Below are positions 52,742-61,630 of a DNA stretch of 64,000 nt, in pieces. The notes under the pieces are model-generated. The model made no database searches, was not told where the DNA came from, and worked only from the letters and a program-made list of their open reading frames with translations. The stretch is from Mariniblastus sp. (GTDB taxonomy: Bacteria > Planctomycetota > Planctomycetia > Pirellulales > Pirellulaceae). The translations under genes were made by a program, and so were the position numbers. The stretch lies in NCBI GenBank assembly GCA_022447555.1, contig JAKVBF010000001.1, forward strand, positions 87,560 through 151,559. Reading direction: 5' to 3'. Numbering within the stretch: the first letter of the stretch is position 1; each line of letters starts with the position of its first letter.

Positions 52742-53758
52742 TTAAACAGCCATCGCGCCGCGCAGTTTCTCGGCCCAGCCAGCTTGTCCAAACGCCTCCA
52801 TTCTCGCCACACAAACCTGCCGCATCGCTTCCCGTGCCGGCTTCAAATAATCGCGGGGGTCGAATTTGTCAGGATGTTCTGCAAATACTTTGCGAATCGC
52901 ACCCGTGATGGCCAGGCGATTATCCGTGTCGACATTAATTTTACGGACCCCATGCTGAATGCCCCGTTGAATTTCTTCCACGGGCACGCCCCAGGTTTGG
53001 CGAATGTTCCCACCAAACTCGTTGATGATATCCTGCAATTCCTGAGGAACCGAGCTGCTACCATGCATGACCAAATGACAATTTGGCAAGCGACGGTGAA
53101 TCTCTTCGATACGATCCATCGCCAACACTTCCCCGTCTGGCTGGCGGGTAAATTTATAGGCGCCGTGACTAGTACCGATCGCGACAGCTAAGGCGTCCAC
53201 ATTTGTTGCAGCAACAAAACGCTCTGCCTCTTCTGGATCCGTCAATAACTGTTCCCGCGACAAAACACCCTCGGCACCGTGACCGTCTTCAGCTTCTCCC
53301 ATTCCCGACTCCAAAGATCCGAGACAACCCAGCTCGCCTTCAACGGAAACACCTTTGGCATGGGCTAAGCCTACAACGTCCGCTGTTACTTTCACATTGT
53401 AATCATAATCTGCCGGGGTTTTTCCGTCTTCCTCTAATGAGCCATCCATCATGACCGAGGTAAACCCATTATCGATGGCACTCATGCAGGTCTCTACACT
53501 GTTGCCGTGATCTTGATGCATCACAACGGGGATCTGTGGATACAGCTCGGCTGCCGCCAACATGAGATGTCGCAGGTAGGCGTCCTGTGAGTATTTTCGA
53601 GCCCCTCGAGAGGCCTGAACAATCACGGGAGAATCGGTTTGTTCAGCCGCTTCCATGATGGCTTGAATTTGTTCCATGTTATTAACGTTAAACGCTGCCA
53701 CGCCGTAATTGTTTTCGGCGGCATGATCTAAAATGACACGCAGGGGTACCAAAGGCAT
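52742..53758 (-). CDS. fba: Fructose-bisphosphate aldolase, class II
   Basis: A zinc-dependent aldolase of glycolysis and gluconeogenesis. Motifs: [15 protein letters not shown], the metal-binding [31 protein letters not shown], and VMHGSSSVP. The length of 338 residues from the ATG at 53758 (GGAG eight bases upstream) fits the Calvin-cycle-type class IIB subgroup. The frame continues 28 codons further upstream without similarity. It appears to be in the same direction as, but well separated from, the dGTPase-like gene (22-bp gap); co-transcription is possible. Confidence 0.95.
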   Translation of the reverse strand: MPLVPLRVILDHAAENNYGVAAFNVNNMEQIQAIMEAAEQTDSPVIVQASRGARKYSQDAYLRHLMLAAAELYPQIPVVMHQDHGNSVETCMSAIDNGFTSVMMDGSLEEDGKTPADYDYNVKVTADVVGLAHAKGVSVEGELGCLGSLESGMGEAEDGHGAEGVLSREQLLTDPEEAERFVAATNVDALAVAIGTSHGAYKFTRQPDGEVLAMDRIEEIHRRLPNCHLVMHGSSSVPQELQDIINEFGGNIRQTWGVPVEEIQRGIQHGVRKINVDTDNRLAITGAIRKVFAEHPDKFDPRDYLKPAREAMRQVCVARMEAFGQAGWAEKLRGAMAV

Positions 53759-53871
53759 CGAAGTAAACTCCAGTTTTATACGAACGAAGCAAGCACGACG
53801 TCTTGCAGAAGATTGAAATGTAACAGCAACGAATGAGCCCAACCGCCGCTCACCTCCCCCCGATCGCCAAT

Positions 53872-53891
53872 CTAGAGCACCATTGCTCTAG
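53872..53891. repeat. Short perfect hairpin upstream of fba
   Basis: CTAGAGCA (53872-53879) pairs with TGCTCTAG (53884-53891) across a 4-nt loop. It lies between the stop of the 53951-54874 gene and fba. There is no T-run on the minus strand, so termination of the upstream gene is uncertain. Confidence 0.4.
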
Positions 53892-53950
53892 CATTAAACG
53901 ACCTCTCAACCGGGAATAACCGGAAAGACTCTCTCCTAAGATTTTCTCGA

Positions 53951-54874
53951 TCAGAGGCTATTTGTCGACACATGATCGACGCCGGATTCAAATAAATCGT
54001 CTCGCTGGGAATGGACTAAACGGATCAGGATAACACGTTGCCCATAATCCGCACCTTCACTAGGCCCAAATAAAAACCCGCCGAGGCCACTTAACTGCCG
54101 ATTTGCACCTAAAAGTAGGGTTTGCCCCGGCTTGAGAAGGGTTTCAAACTTTAATTCGTCAAAAATCTGGGAAGACTGCTCCGTCGAGTAGGTGAATGAG
54201 CCTTCGGCCACCCCGAAACTGGCTTTAGGTTGCCCGTGGCGAATTTCTGGAGTCACCACAAGACGCACCCCACCATCGCCCGTCGGATAAGTCCTCAGCT
54301 GCATGAACCCCCTCGCCTGCTCGCCTGTCCCGGCTGTCTGGCGTGCACCTTCCCGCACGACCCAACTCGCCTGAGCTGACGCATCGGATACTGGAACAAA
54401 ATGGTTCTCCCCTAAGCCATTTTGAATTCTTTGATGAAGGATCAATCGGGGAACCGTTTTTTGATTTCCATTTTCGATGAACTGAATTTGCCAAGCCTCA
54501 AGTTCAGAGGTGTCCACGGCTTTGTCCTGCAACAGCCGGTTTAAGAGCGCCGGCGGCTGCGACCCGATAACACCTGCTAAAAGACCGTTTTGATCCAATC
54601 GCCGACGGACCTGAAACGAGATCGCCTGTTGGTCGATTTCACGCCATAATTGCTCAACCTCTTCTTGCTGCTGATGATCCAACTGACCGACGGCAATCTC
54701 CAAAGACACCGAATCTTTGTTCATCCGCCCCGGCGGCAGTCGAACCTCTCCAGGCTCTTCCATTTTGGCGGGCTCACCATGCCAAGCCTCCGACTTCCAT
54801 ACCCCTACTGATTCCCAAGGCGCGCAGCCGGAAACGACCAACAACAGGAAAAGGGCGAGCATAATTCGGTGCAT
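53951..54874 (-). CDS. Lipoprotein of unknown function with secretin-like C-terminal pattern
   Basis: The start at 54874 gives a lipoprotein signal with lipobox VVSGC (Cys17). The frame continues 37 codons upstream without supporting features. The middle is helical (LDHQQQEEVEQLWREIDQQ). The C-terminal half contains VRLVVTPEIRHGQPKASFGV, then FDELKFETLLKPGQTLLLGA and GLGGFLFG. This order of a P-E-I-x-H-G segment, a PGQ turn and a GLG/F end recalls the C-terminal strands of secretin-like domains seen in planctomycete proteins. The likeness is to a pattern only. The gene appears to be single. Confidence 0.7.
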   Translation of the reverse strand: MHRIMLALFLLLVVSGCAPWESVGVWKSEAWHGEPAKMEEPGEVRLPPGRMNKDSVSLEIAVGQLDHQQQEEVEQLWREIDQQAISFQVRRRLDQNGLLAGVIGSQPPALLNRLLQDKAVDTSELEAWQIQFIENGNQKTVPRLILHQRIQNGLGENHFVPVSDASAQASWVVREGARQTAGTGEQARGFMQLRTYPTGDGGVRLVVTPEIRHGQPKASFGVAEGSFTYSTEQSSQIFDELKFETLLKPGQTLLLGANRQLSGLGGFLFGPSEGADYGQRVILIRLVHSQRDDLFESGVDHVSTNSL

Positions 54875-55005
54875 GACTAAATGAAGCAAACAGAATTCCG
54901 GTGAGAACAAGGGGATTGTCTTGGTGGGATAGCGATTCTCCTGTTCTTCGTCAAGACGAATCGAGAGTGCCGGGACCACACTCACTAAAAAACACTGAGA
55001 AGGGT

Positions 55006-55048
55006 ATCGTTTCGATTCACTTTTTCAGAGAACACTGGTCGAAACGAT
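55006..55048. repeat. 10-bp inverted repeat with 23-bp spacer
   Basis: ATCGTTTCGA (55006-55015) and TCGAAACGAT (55039-55048) are exact inverted copies, in the gap upstream of the 53951-54874 lipoprotein gene and past the end of the rhomboid gene. The spacer is too long for a tight hairpin, so it may be an operator for a dimeric regulator. Confidence 0.4.
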
Positions 55049-55129
55049 GGGACTGGCCGCCAGATCCTCGTTCCACTCTTTAGAGTGCCGGTGGCAAATC
55101 AACATTTCGAAACGCGACCCGTTACCAAC

Positions 55130-56020
55130 TCAATCCCGTCGTTTACGGATCTGTTTGCTATAGCGGTTTAACAGACGACGCTCTTTGGCGTTTAAGCTTT
55201 CCTCGCCGTCCTCAGCGATTTTCTGCAGAATCTGATCGGCTTGAGACTGCAGTCTGGGATCCTTATCCGGAGCGTGAATCTTTAAATTTGGTTTCGATTT
55301 AAACAAGTCTCCAAGCCGCTCGAACCGCATCCATCGTAAGTTCCATCCGAAATAGGCATAGGCCGCACCGAATGCTAAGCCTGCCAGATGGGCCTCATAG
55401 GCAATCACGCTCTCCGGTCTGAGTGAAGTCAAGATATCGCTGACAACCACAAACGCGCCCAGCACCCAAGCAGGAATAGGCAGTACGAAAAATAGCAACA
55501 CCGTCTGTTTGGGATACATGAAGACAAACAGCATCAAGACTGCGGAAACCGCCCCGGAAGCACCAATACAAGAACTTGGGTCACTGGCCAGCCTCATGAT
55601 GACAAAGGCAAATCCCGACAGCACGATTGAGACGAGATAGAATCGTAAAAACTCCCAATAACCCAAACGGTATTCCACCCAGCGGCCCAAGAAAAACAAA
55701 ACCGCCATGTTTCCAACAATGTGCCACATCCCGTCACCATCCAACGGGGAATGGGCGAAGCCATAGGTTAAAAAGGTGTAGCACAGCCAAGGCTTTTGAA
55801 GGACATCCGTGGTTAATGCCAAATGATCACTCAGCCAGTGTCCGCCACCGGGCATGATGGGTGTAAACAAATCCAAGATGGCAATGGCAACATTGATCAC
55901 AATTAACGTGATTACAATTGAGGACGCGACTTGTGAACCGGCACCACCCTGCCCTCCAGGCTGCCATTGGCGTCCCCAGTCTTTTTGGTCGCGGTAGTAT
56001 TGTCTGTCTTCGAGGCCCAT
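55130..56020 (-). CDS. Rhomboid-family intramembrane serine protease
   Basis: Six transmembrane segments from about residue 33 to 226. The catalytic dyad is S155 in CIGASGAVSA and H211 in AYEAHLAGLAFG, and the WR-type loop is represented by LGRWVEYRLGYWEF. The C-terminal 65 residues are cytoplasmic, charged and Arg-rich. The N-terminus is Gln- and Gly-rich (KDWGRQWQPGGQGG). It cleaves substrate transmembrane helices near their outer surface; no substrate gene is adjacent. Confidence 0.9.
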   Translation of the reverse strand: MGLEDRQYYRDQKDWGRQWQPGGQGGAGSQVASSIVITLIVINVAIAILDLFTPIMPGGGHWLSDHLALTTDVLQKPWLCYTFLTYGFAHSPLDGDGMWHIVGNMAVLFFLGRWVEYRLGYWEFLRFYLVSIVLSGFAFVIMRLASDPSSCIGASGAVSAVLMLFVFMYPKQTVLLFFVLPIPAWVLGAFVVVSDILTSLRPESVIAYEAHLAGLAFGAAYAYFGWNLRWMRFERLGDLFKSKPNLKIHAPDKDPRLQSQADQILQKIAEDGEESLNAKERRLLNRYSKQIRKRRD

Positions 56021-56186
56021 GGTTTGTTACCAAGTCCAATTAATCAGTTTCTCCCCAAGTCACTACTCCGCTTTGGAGACAGCTTGAAAACCGAGGGTGA
56101 GGTGGTCTGTCGTATCATAGCCAGATTCATACGGATGCATCTACTCCAGATACCCAGCACCTTGGCTAACAATCCCTGGACGGTAC

Positions 56187-56222
56187 AAAAAAAGCCGCCC
56201 TTCAAAAGAGAAAGGCAGCTTT
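56187..56222 (-). terminator. Intrinsic terminator of the 56263-57777 gene
   Basis: A 13-bp stem with three G-T pairs (GAAAGGCAGCTTT on the right arm) has an A-run on the plus strand, i.e. seven T after the hairpin on the minus strand. It lies about 40 bases beyond the stop codon of the coiled-coil membrane protein gene. Confidence 0.85.
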
Positions 56223-56262
56223 CATATCAATGCAAAAATTGAACGGGACACCCTGGGCGTCT

Positions 56263-57777
56263 CTATTTTTTTGTGCTGGTGTTAGTTACTTTGCCGGCCT
56301 TCTGCAACTCAGCATGTTGGTCCGCGACCTGTTTTTCAAGAGTCGCCAAACGTTTTTGCATTTCGCTCCACTGAACTTGCCGCTTTTCCAGGACCTCTTT
56401 GATGGAATCGAAATCGCGAGTCAGATACTCTTGATCTTTTTGCAATTTGACAATGATTTCATCACGTTCGTTAATTTGGGCCTGAGCGTTGGTGATGATC
56501 AAGTCTTGCTCTTGATTGTCTTTAGTGACCCTCTTCGTTTCTTCATCCAGACGAGCCGTTTGACGTTCAAGACCGTCCAAAATGTACGGATAGTCTCGGT
56601 TCTGTCTCACGTAAAGACGTGAGACTTCAGTTACGTCTTCCGTTTGGGGAAATGGCTGAACCACCGTACCATCTGCTCGCTGATAGCCATCCGCATTCAA
56701 TTGATCCACGTAGATCGTATCGTTTTTAGCAAATGCCAAAGATCCTTCTCCGCCCACATGTAGGTCGGTCCGCACCGCGTGGCCCAGAGGCGTGAACAGT
56801 CCATCGGTTTCCAGATTACCGTTCGCATCCACTTGATAATTACGATTTGATTTTTTGTTGAATTTGTACTCGACAAAAACCGCCTCGGGCTCCGGCTCAA
56901 ATCGAGGGTTTTTTCGAGTCGCTGCGTTGATCTCAAGCCAGTCTTCAATTTGCCCCAACTTCAAACCGTCAAAAGCATACCGATCAATGATCCTCTCATA
57001 AGCGGGACTGTCAGCGCTAAGCACCTCGGTGCCATCTGCATTGATACCAAACATGCTGGATGGCATGTAATCCGTCTCCAGAGTCTTTCGATACGCCGAG
57101 ATATCAAAATCTTTGTCTTGGGGATTTGTACCCACCACTCGATGAAAGGCATCGTTACGGTCTGAAGGCATCTTCTCAAAAAGAGTCCATGAAGACGAAG
57201 GGGTTGCGTATTCCTTTTTGTCCGCCAGGAATACAGGGGCCAATTCCACTGAGTCAGGCGTTTCACTTTCAACGACCAAGGTTCCTATATATTTTGTTGG
57301 ATAGGGAACTCCATCCTCTCCCACAGGACTATCAACAAATGCGTTGAGCAAAACATCCTGCATCGCTCCATCACCCTCTTCTTCTACGGGGCGAGTCACT
57401 TTAAATCTGAAGATCCGATTGTTTCCTTTGGCGGTGACCTCTCCATTTTCCCAAACACGCCCACGACCGGTCAATTCCCGATTCAAAGCCTCGGTTCGAC
57501 CTCGCAATGAATCCGGACCATAGTTAATATCTTCAGGACCATAGACAGCCATGCGAGCTTCAGCCTGAGTCGTCTCGGCCTTCTTCTTAGCGGCGACATA
57601 CTCCTTCATATCGGTCGTCCGCTTTTGGTAGACCTCCGACGTTGCGACAGCCGCACCAATCCCAACAAGAAATGTAAGGATTAGAAAAAGCGAGTTGATC
57701 CAGTGCCACGTTTTCGTCGCAAAAATTGAAAAGACGACGAGCAAAACAAATGCGAGACCTAGTAAGGCGTATGTCAT
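56263..57777 (-). CDS. Membrane protein with C-terminal coiled coil
   Basis: I do not recognise a named family. Two transmembrane segments fill about residues 3-22 and 28-48. The large soluble part (about 60-400) is acidic and beta-rich with no visible catalytic motif (TALNRELTGRGRVWENGEVT, YAFDGLKLGQIEDWLEI). The last 100 residues are a strong heptad coiled coil (LDEETKRVTKDNQEQDLI to RLATLEKQVADQHAELQ). The length is 504 residues. With two N-terminal helices, the coiled-coil end is probably on the same side as the N-terminus. It has its own terminator, and the next gene upstream runs divergently. Confidence 0.7.
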   Translation of the reverse strand: MTYALLGLAFVLLVVFSIFATKTWHWINSLFLILTFLVGIGAAVATSEVYQKRTTDMKEYVAAKKKAETTQAEARMAVYGPEDINYGPDSLRGRTEALNRELTGRGRVWENGEVTAKGNNRIFRFKVTRPVEEEGDGAMQDVLLNAFVDSPVGEDGVPYPTKYIGTLVVESETPDSVELAPVFLADKKEYATPSSSWTLFEKMPSDRNDAFHRVVGTNPQDKDFDISAYRKTLETDYMPSSMFGINADGTEVLSADSPAYERIIDRYAFDGLKLGQIEDWLEINAATRKNPRFEPEPEAVFVEYKFNKKSNRNYQVDANGNLETDGLFTPLGHAVRTDLHVGGEGSLAFAKNDTIYVDQLNADGYQRADGTVVQPFPQTEDVTEVSRLYVRQNRDYPYILDGLERQTARLDEETKRVTKDNQEQDLIITNAQAQINERDEIIVKLQKDQEYLTRDFDSIKEVLEKRQVQWSEMQKRLATLEKQVADQHAELQKAGKVTNTSTKK

Positions 57778-58231
57778 GATTCCCCGGACACGTGCAAAAG
57801 CGTGCTGAAGCTAGTTAAGTTTTAAGATGGCCAAAACGGCATCAAAGCCGATTTCTCTACATTCTACATCGGCTGATCAGACGAGATCGTTTGTTAAACC
57901 CCAAAATGGGCCAATTTGGATGATAAAATGGGCAAAATAGCCAGTCAAGCTTCCCCATACTACCAGTTAGGCACAATCGTTTTATTTTAACGCTTCAATC
58001 CTCGCTAATCATAAATGCTTTGTTAATCGTCTTCAGAAGCAATCTCTATCGGCCCGAAAATCAGGATAGTGGGAATAATCCGAACAACCCGTAAATTTTA
58101 CGCGCTTTCGTTTGGGTGGATCGACGTCGGTCACTAACTCGTAGTTGGCTTGCCAACACACGATCCCGCGAGATTGGAGCAACCGCAGCTCTGATTGATG
58201 AAATGGATCCATTTTGGAGGCATCGTACCAG
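57778..58231. other. Divergent intergenic region before the TolC-like gene
   Basis: About 450 bases between two divergent genes. It contains a perfect 7-bp inverted repeat (AGCCGAT at 57846-57852, ATCGGCT at 57868-57874). Two copies of AAAATGGGC start at 57903 and 57925, exactly 22 bp or two helical turns apart. A minus-strand frame of 59 codons ends at 58033 but has no ribosome site, so I do not call it. These repeats could be operator sites for either gene. Confidence 0.35.
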
Positions 58232-61168
58232 ATGACCTGTAATTCTAGGTTTGAAGGCAAATTTTGTTTCGGCTTTTCGCATTTCGCCAGTTGTCTGGCG
58301 ATCGCCTCGCTCTTTCTGGTCGGCACCCTCAGCCAAACAGGTTGCCATCGAGGATTTTATCGACGGCAGGCGGATGCCGAAGCTCAACGCTTAATTCAGC
58401 AAAAACAGAACGACCCCCGTTGGTCTTGCACATCGGATGGAACCATCTTGGTCAATCCTCAATCTCGGATGTTCGATCCGTTTTCCCAAGATCATCCACC
58501 GATGCCCCCAGATGACCCAACATCCAATGAGCTAATGCAATGCGTCGATGGTCACCCTGGGTACCCTTTATGGAACGCCAACGGAAATACTGACTTTGTC
58601 GAAAACCCCGATTGGAAATCCTACCTAGCCGTCGACGAAAAAGGTGCCGCTGTTCTGGATCAATCCACAGCTTATCGGCTCGCGCTGGTCAACTCCACGC
58701 AACTACAACGTGGTAGAGAATCGCTTTACCTGTCGGCACTGGATGTCAGTTTGGAACGTTTCGGATTTGACAGCCAGCTATTCGCCAACTTTGGCACAGC
58801 GTACCGGGCATTGACACGGGGGAACGGCCAAAGCTTAACTCCCGAGACAAGGCGCGGTTTCTCAAAACTGGGAACGGCCGGAGCTCAGTATCTCTTAAGC
58901 TTCGCCAATCAGTTCGTCTGGACCTTCGGCGGAGGAGGAACTAGTAATAACGCCTCGTCTTTGATCAATTTTTCGATCGTACAGCCTCTGCTACGAGGTG
59001 CCGGGCGAGATGTGATCATGAACAGCCTGACGCAGGCTGAAAGAACCCTGCTCGCCAATGTCCGGCAGTTTGATCGCTATCGCCGAGGTTTTTATCTGGA
59101 AATCACGACCGGTCGCTCGGCCACACGGTCCGTTGCTGGAGTAGGCATCTCAGCCGCGCCTAATTTCGGACGCAATGCATCAGGCTACCTAGGACTTTTA
59201 CAAGCCCAACAACAAATTGCAATTAACGAATTCGAAGTTAGCCAGAACGAGGATGTTCTGGAGCAGTTCCGGGAATTTTTTAAACGCGAGCGCATCGACG
59301 GAGTCCAAGTCAGCAACTTTGAATCGACCGTATACAGATCTCAACGTCGCCTCCTTCAGGCAAAAACGAATTATCAAACACAGGTCGATCGCTTCAAAAT
59401 GTCGCTCGGTCTGCCGCCAACGGTCGACGTGGTGGTCCAAGACGACTACTTAGATCGATTTAAATTTATCAGCGATGGAATTACGGGACGACAAACAAGC
59501 ATCAATGACCTCCGTGTCAATACGGGTGAATTATTAAACCAGCTGGATGACAGCCTCCCAAAGACCAAAGGGGCGGTGGCAAACTTCATCTGGCCGGACG
59601 ACATCAGTCAAAAAGTCTCCGTCATGTTGCCGTTTATCCTCTCGGCCCAAAAAACGCTGGAGCAGTTGCGAACCACAGACAGCCAAGAACTGCAAGATGA
59701 TTTTTCCCGACTGGCTGCCGTTCGTCCTGAACGTGTCGCCTACCTAGCCAAGCTAAAACAGTCCATCGATGCCGGCGAGTTCGATGTCCGAATCGACCCG
59801 GCCATTCTTCAACCAGAATCGATCCAGACTCCAGAGGCGTTGCGAGCATTATTCGTAAAGGTTGAAAAAAACGCTTCGGACGCCGAGCAAAAACTCAATC
59901 AGCTGGTAGACACCGTTCAAACTTTTGACCAGCTCCGCATTGGAAAAACGAATGACGAATTATATGACCTGATCGATAATCAGATCATCAAACAGACGTC
60001 CTCGCTTTTCTCCGCGATCTACGATGTAGCATTAGAGATGTCACTGCTTCAGGCTGAAGCACGATCTAACTCAATCGGCTTGCCCGAGGTCAACCTAAGC
60101 TCCGAAGACGCGATAAAAATAGCCCGCTGTTTCCGGCGAGACTGGATGAACAATCGGGCGGCATTAGTAGATCAATGGCGAGAAATTGAAGTCGTCGCAG
60201 ACCGACTAGAATCTGATTTCGACTTGACCTTAGATGCCGGAATCGGGACCCATGATAAAAACTTGTTGGATTACCGTTTCGCAGATTCAACCGCTAATGT
60301 GGGCTTTCAATTCGATACTCCACTCAACCGCCAAGCAGAAGGGGTTGCCTACCGGGCCTCGTTGATCCGCTACCAGCAAGCCAAGCGCGATTACTATAAA
60401 TACGAAGACGAGGTAGAAGCGAACTTACGAGCTATCCTGAGAGAACTCGAACTAAACAAAGTACTTTTCGAACTTAACCGGCAGGGTATTCTGACCGCAA
60501 TTCAAGCTTTAGAGCAAGCTCGTTTTGCACTGATCGATCCGCGGCAACAACAACTCAGTGGAAACGTTCAACAAAACTTAACCAATGCGATTACCGGTCT
60601 TCAAAACGCGCAAAATTCCTTCTTGGGTGGCTGGGTTGATTTTGAAGTCCTGAGACGAAATCTCGATTTTGATCTGGGCACCTTCCAGCTTGGGCCCGAC
60701 TGCACGTGGATCGATCCGGTGGTGATTGACTCACAAATTGGTTTTCGCGCCGCGGCCATGATGGGAATCGATCTACAAAAGGAATGCTACTGCGATCTGG
60801 ATGGGTTGGGCGGAATACCAAATCTCGAAGAACAGCAACCTCAGGAAACACCGGCTAACGAAACAGCGCCCGGCGTGGAAGCGAGCAAGCTCCAAAGTCA
60901 ACAAACATTGGAGGGGCACAACCCTCCCGTGATTCAGTATAAATCAATCAACCAGCGGCAGACGCGAAAACAGATCGATTCGGCCAACAAGCCTGTCATC
61001 ATTGTGCCCTCATCACAGAGCTTGCCTGCAGCCGAATTGGAGCAACCGCTGCGAAGCAATTCACCTTCGCCCCCGCTTTTCGTGAGTCCTGACGTGATGG
61101 AATCAGATGAGGTCCGCACCAATCTGTCAGACCGTTCTAACGCTAACGGCGACAGTGGAACACCTTAA
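58232..61168 (+). CDS. TolC-family outer-membrane lipoprotein, oversized
   Basis: Lipoprotein signal with a hydrophobic segment and lipobox SQTGC (Cys38) from the ATG at 58232. The protein has the TolC/outer membrane efflux pattern of long amphipathic helices: ALVNSTQLQRGRESLYLSAL and DVSLERFGFDSQLF in the first repeat, SLSFANQF- and FSIVQPLLRGAG-type strands, then a second helical repeat with QRLLQAKTNYQTQVDRFKMS and LGLPPT. At about 978 residues it is nearly twice the usual size. The surplus includes a central alpha-helical region (about 420-600) and a Pro/Ser-rich tail. The tail carries a few Cys residues (KECYCDLD). It would form the outer-membrane duct for the adaptor and ATPase encoded downstream. 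Confidence 0.85.
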   Translation: MTCNSRFEGKFCFGFSHFASCLAIASLFLVGTLSQTGCHRGFYRRQADAEAQRLIQQKQNDPRWSCTSDGTILVNPQSRMFDPFSQDHPPMPPDDPTSNELMQCVDGHPGYPLWNANGNTDFVENPDWKSYLAVDEKGAAVLDQSTAYRLALVNSTQLQRGRESLYLSALDVSLERFGFDSQLFANFGTAYRALTRGNGQSLTPETRRGFSKLGTAGAQYLLSFANQFVWTFGGGGTSNNASSLINFSIVQPLLRGAGRDVIMNSLTQAERTLLANVRQFDRYRRGFYLEITTGRSATRSVAGVGISAAPNFGRNASGYLGLLQAQQQIAINEFEVSQNEDVLEQFREFFKRERIDGVQVSNFESTVYRSQRRLLQAKTNYQTQVDRFKMSLGLPPTVDVVVQDDYLDRFKFISDGITGRQTSINDLRVNTGELLNQLDDSLPKTKGAVANFIWPDDISQKVSVMLPFILSAQKTLEQLRTTDSQELQDDFSRLAAVRPERVAYLAKLKQSIDAGEFDVRIDPAILQPESIQTPEALRALFVKVEKNASDAEQKLNQLVDTVQTFDQLRIGKTNDELYDLIDNQIIKQTSSLFSAIYDVALEMSLLQAEARSNSIGLPEVNLSSEDAIKIARCFRRDWMNNRAALVDQWREIEVVADRLESDFDLTLDAGIGTHDKNLLDYRFADSTANVGFQFDTPLNRQAEGVAYRASLIRYQQAKRDYYKYEDEVEANLRAILRELELNKVLFELNRQGILTAIQALEQARFALIDPRQQQLSGNVQQNLTNAITGLQNAQNSFLGGWVDFEVLRRNLDFDLGTFQLGPDCTWIDPVVIDSQIGFRAAAMMGIDLQKECYCDLDGLGGIPNLEEQQPQETPANETAPGVEASKLQSQQTLEGHNPPVIQYKSINQRQTRKQIDSANKPVIIVPSSQSLPAAELEQPLRSNSPSPPLFVSPDVMESDEVRTNLSDRSNANGDSGTP

Positions 61169-61630
61169 AAGCGTCCGGCAACTTAACTCACGAACCAACG
61201 TCGAAAAAACCTATTTTCCAGACATTTGGTCAGCTCTCTCCATTCGAGTGAATTCGACCCAAAAGTCCACAAATAAGGGAAATCGAAAATAAATCAATCA
61301 AATCGAAGCGAAAGTTGCTCTCCGGTGGATCGAAGCCCCTAGAAGTTGCCATTTCGACGAGTGACAATCCTAAAATTCGAGTCTTCTGATCGAAACAATA
61401 GATAACCCAGTAGGTTTAATTAAAAGGGTTTTTTGATCAAATTAGCACGTCGGGAAATCTAAAGACCCCGAGCCATCGAAACGTTGATTGATCCGATTGG
61501 GTCGAATCGGCAAAAACGGGACCCCCCAACTGGCATTCGGATTGCCGGGTTTTTCAAAAATTAGAATTCAAACTTCAGATTTATCAGACAAGTCCAACTT
61601 TGGAAGGGACCCCTTCAAGGGCATCGAAAA
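61169..61630. other. Intergenic region between the TolC-like and adaptor genes
   Basis: The 462-base gap is long for an operon joint and suggests that the adaptor and ATPase have their own promoter. Apart from a candidate terminator-like hairpin at 61530-61554 (listed separately) I see no frame, RNA or clear -35/-10 pair. Confidence 0.4.
61530..61554 (+). terminator. Candidate terminator or attenuator before the adaptor gene
   Basis: CTGGCA (61530-61535) pairs with TGCCGG (61543-61548), one G-T pair included, over a 7-nt loop, followed by GTTTTT. It lies 360 bases after the TolC-like stop and about 75 bases before the adaptor start. It could terminate the first transcript or attenuate the second. 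Confidence 0.4.

Noticed and set aside
58033-58326. 97-codon minus-strand frame overlapping the start of the TolC-like gene
   Set aside because: It overlaps a strong gene by about 95 bases, and even the shorter version starting at 58212 lacks a Shine-Dalgarno sequence. It looks somewhat protein-like, so peptide evidence could revive it.
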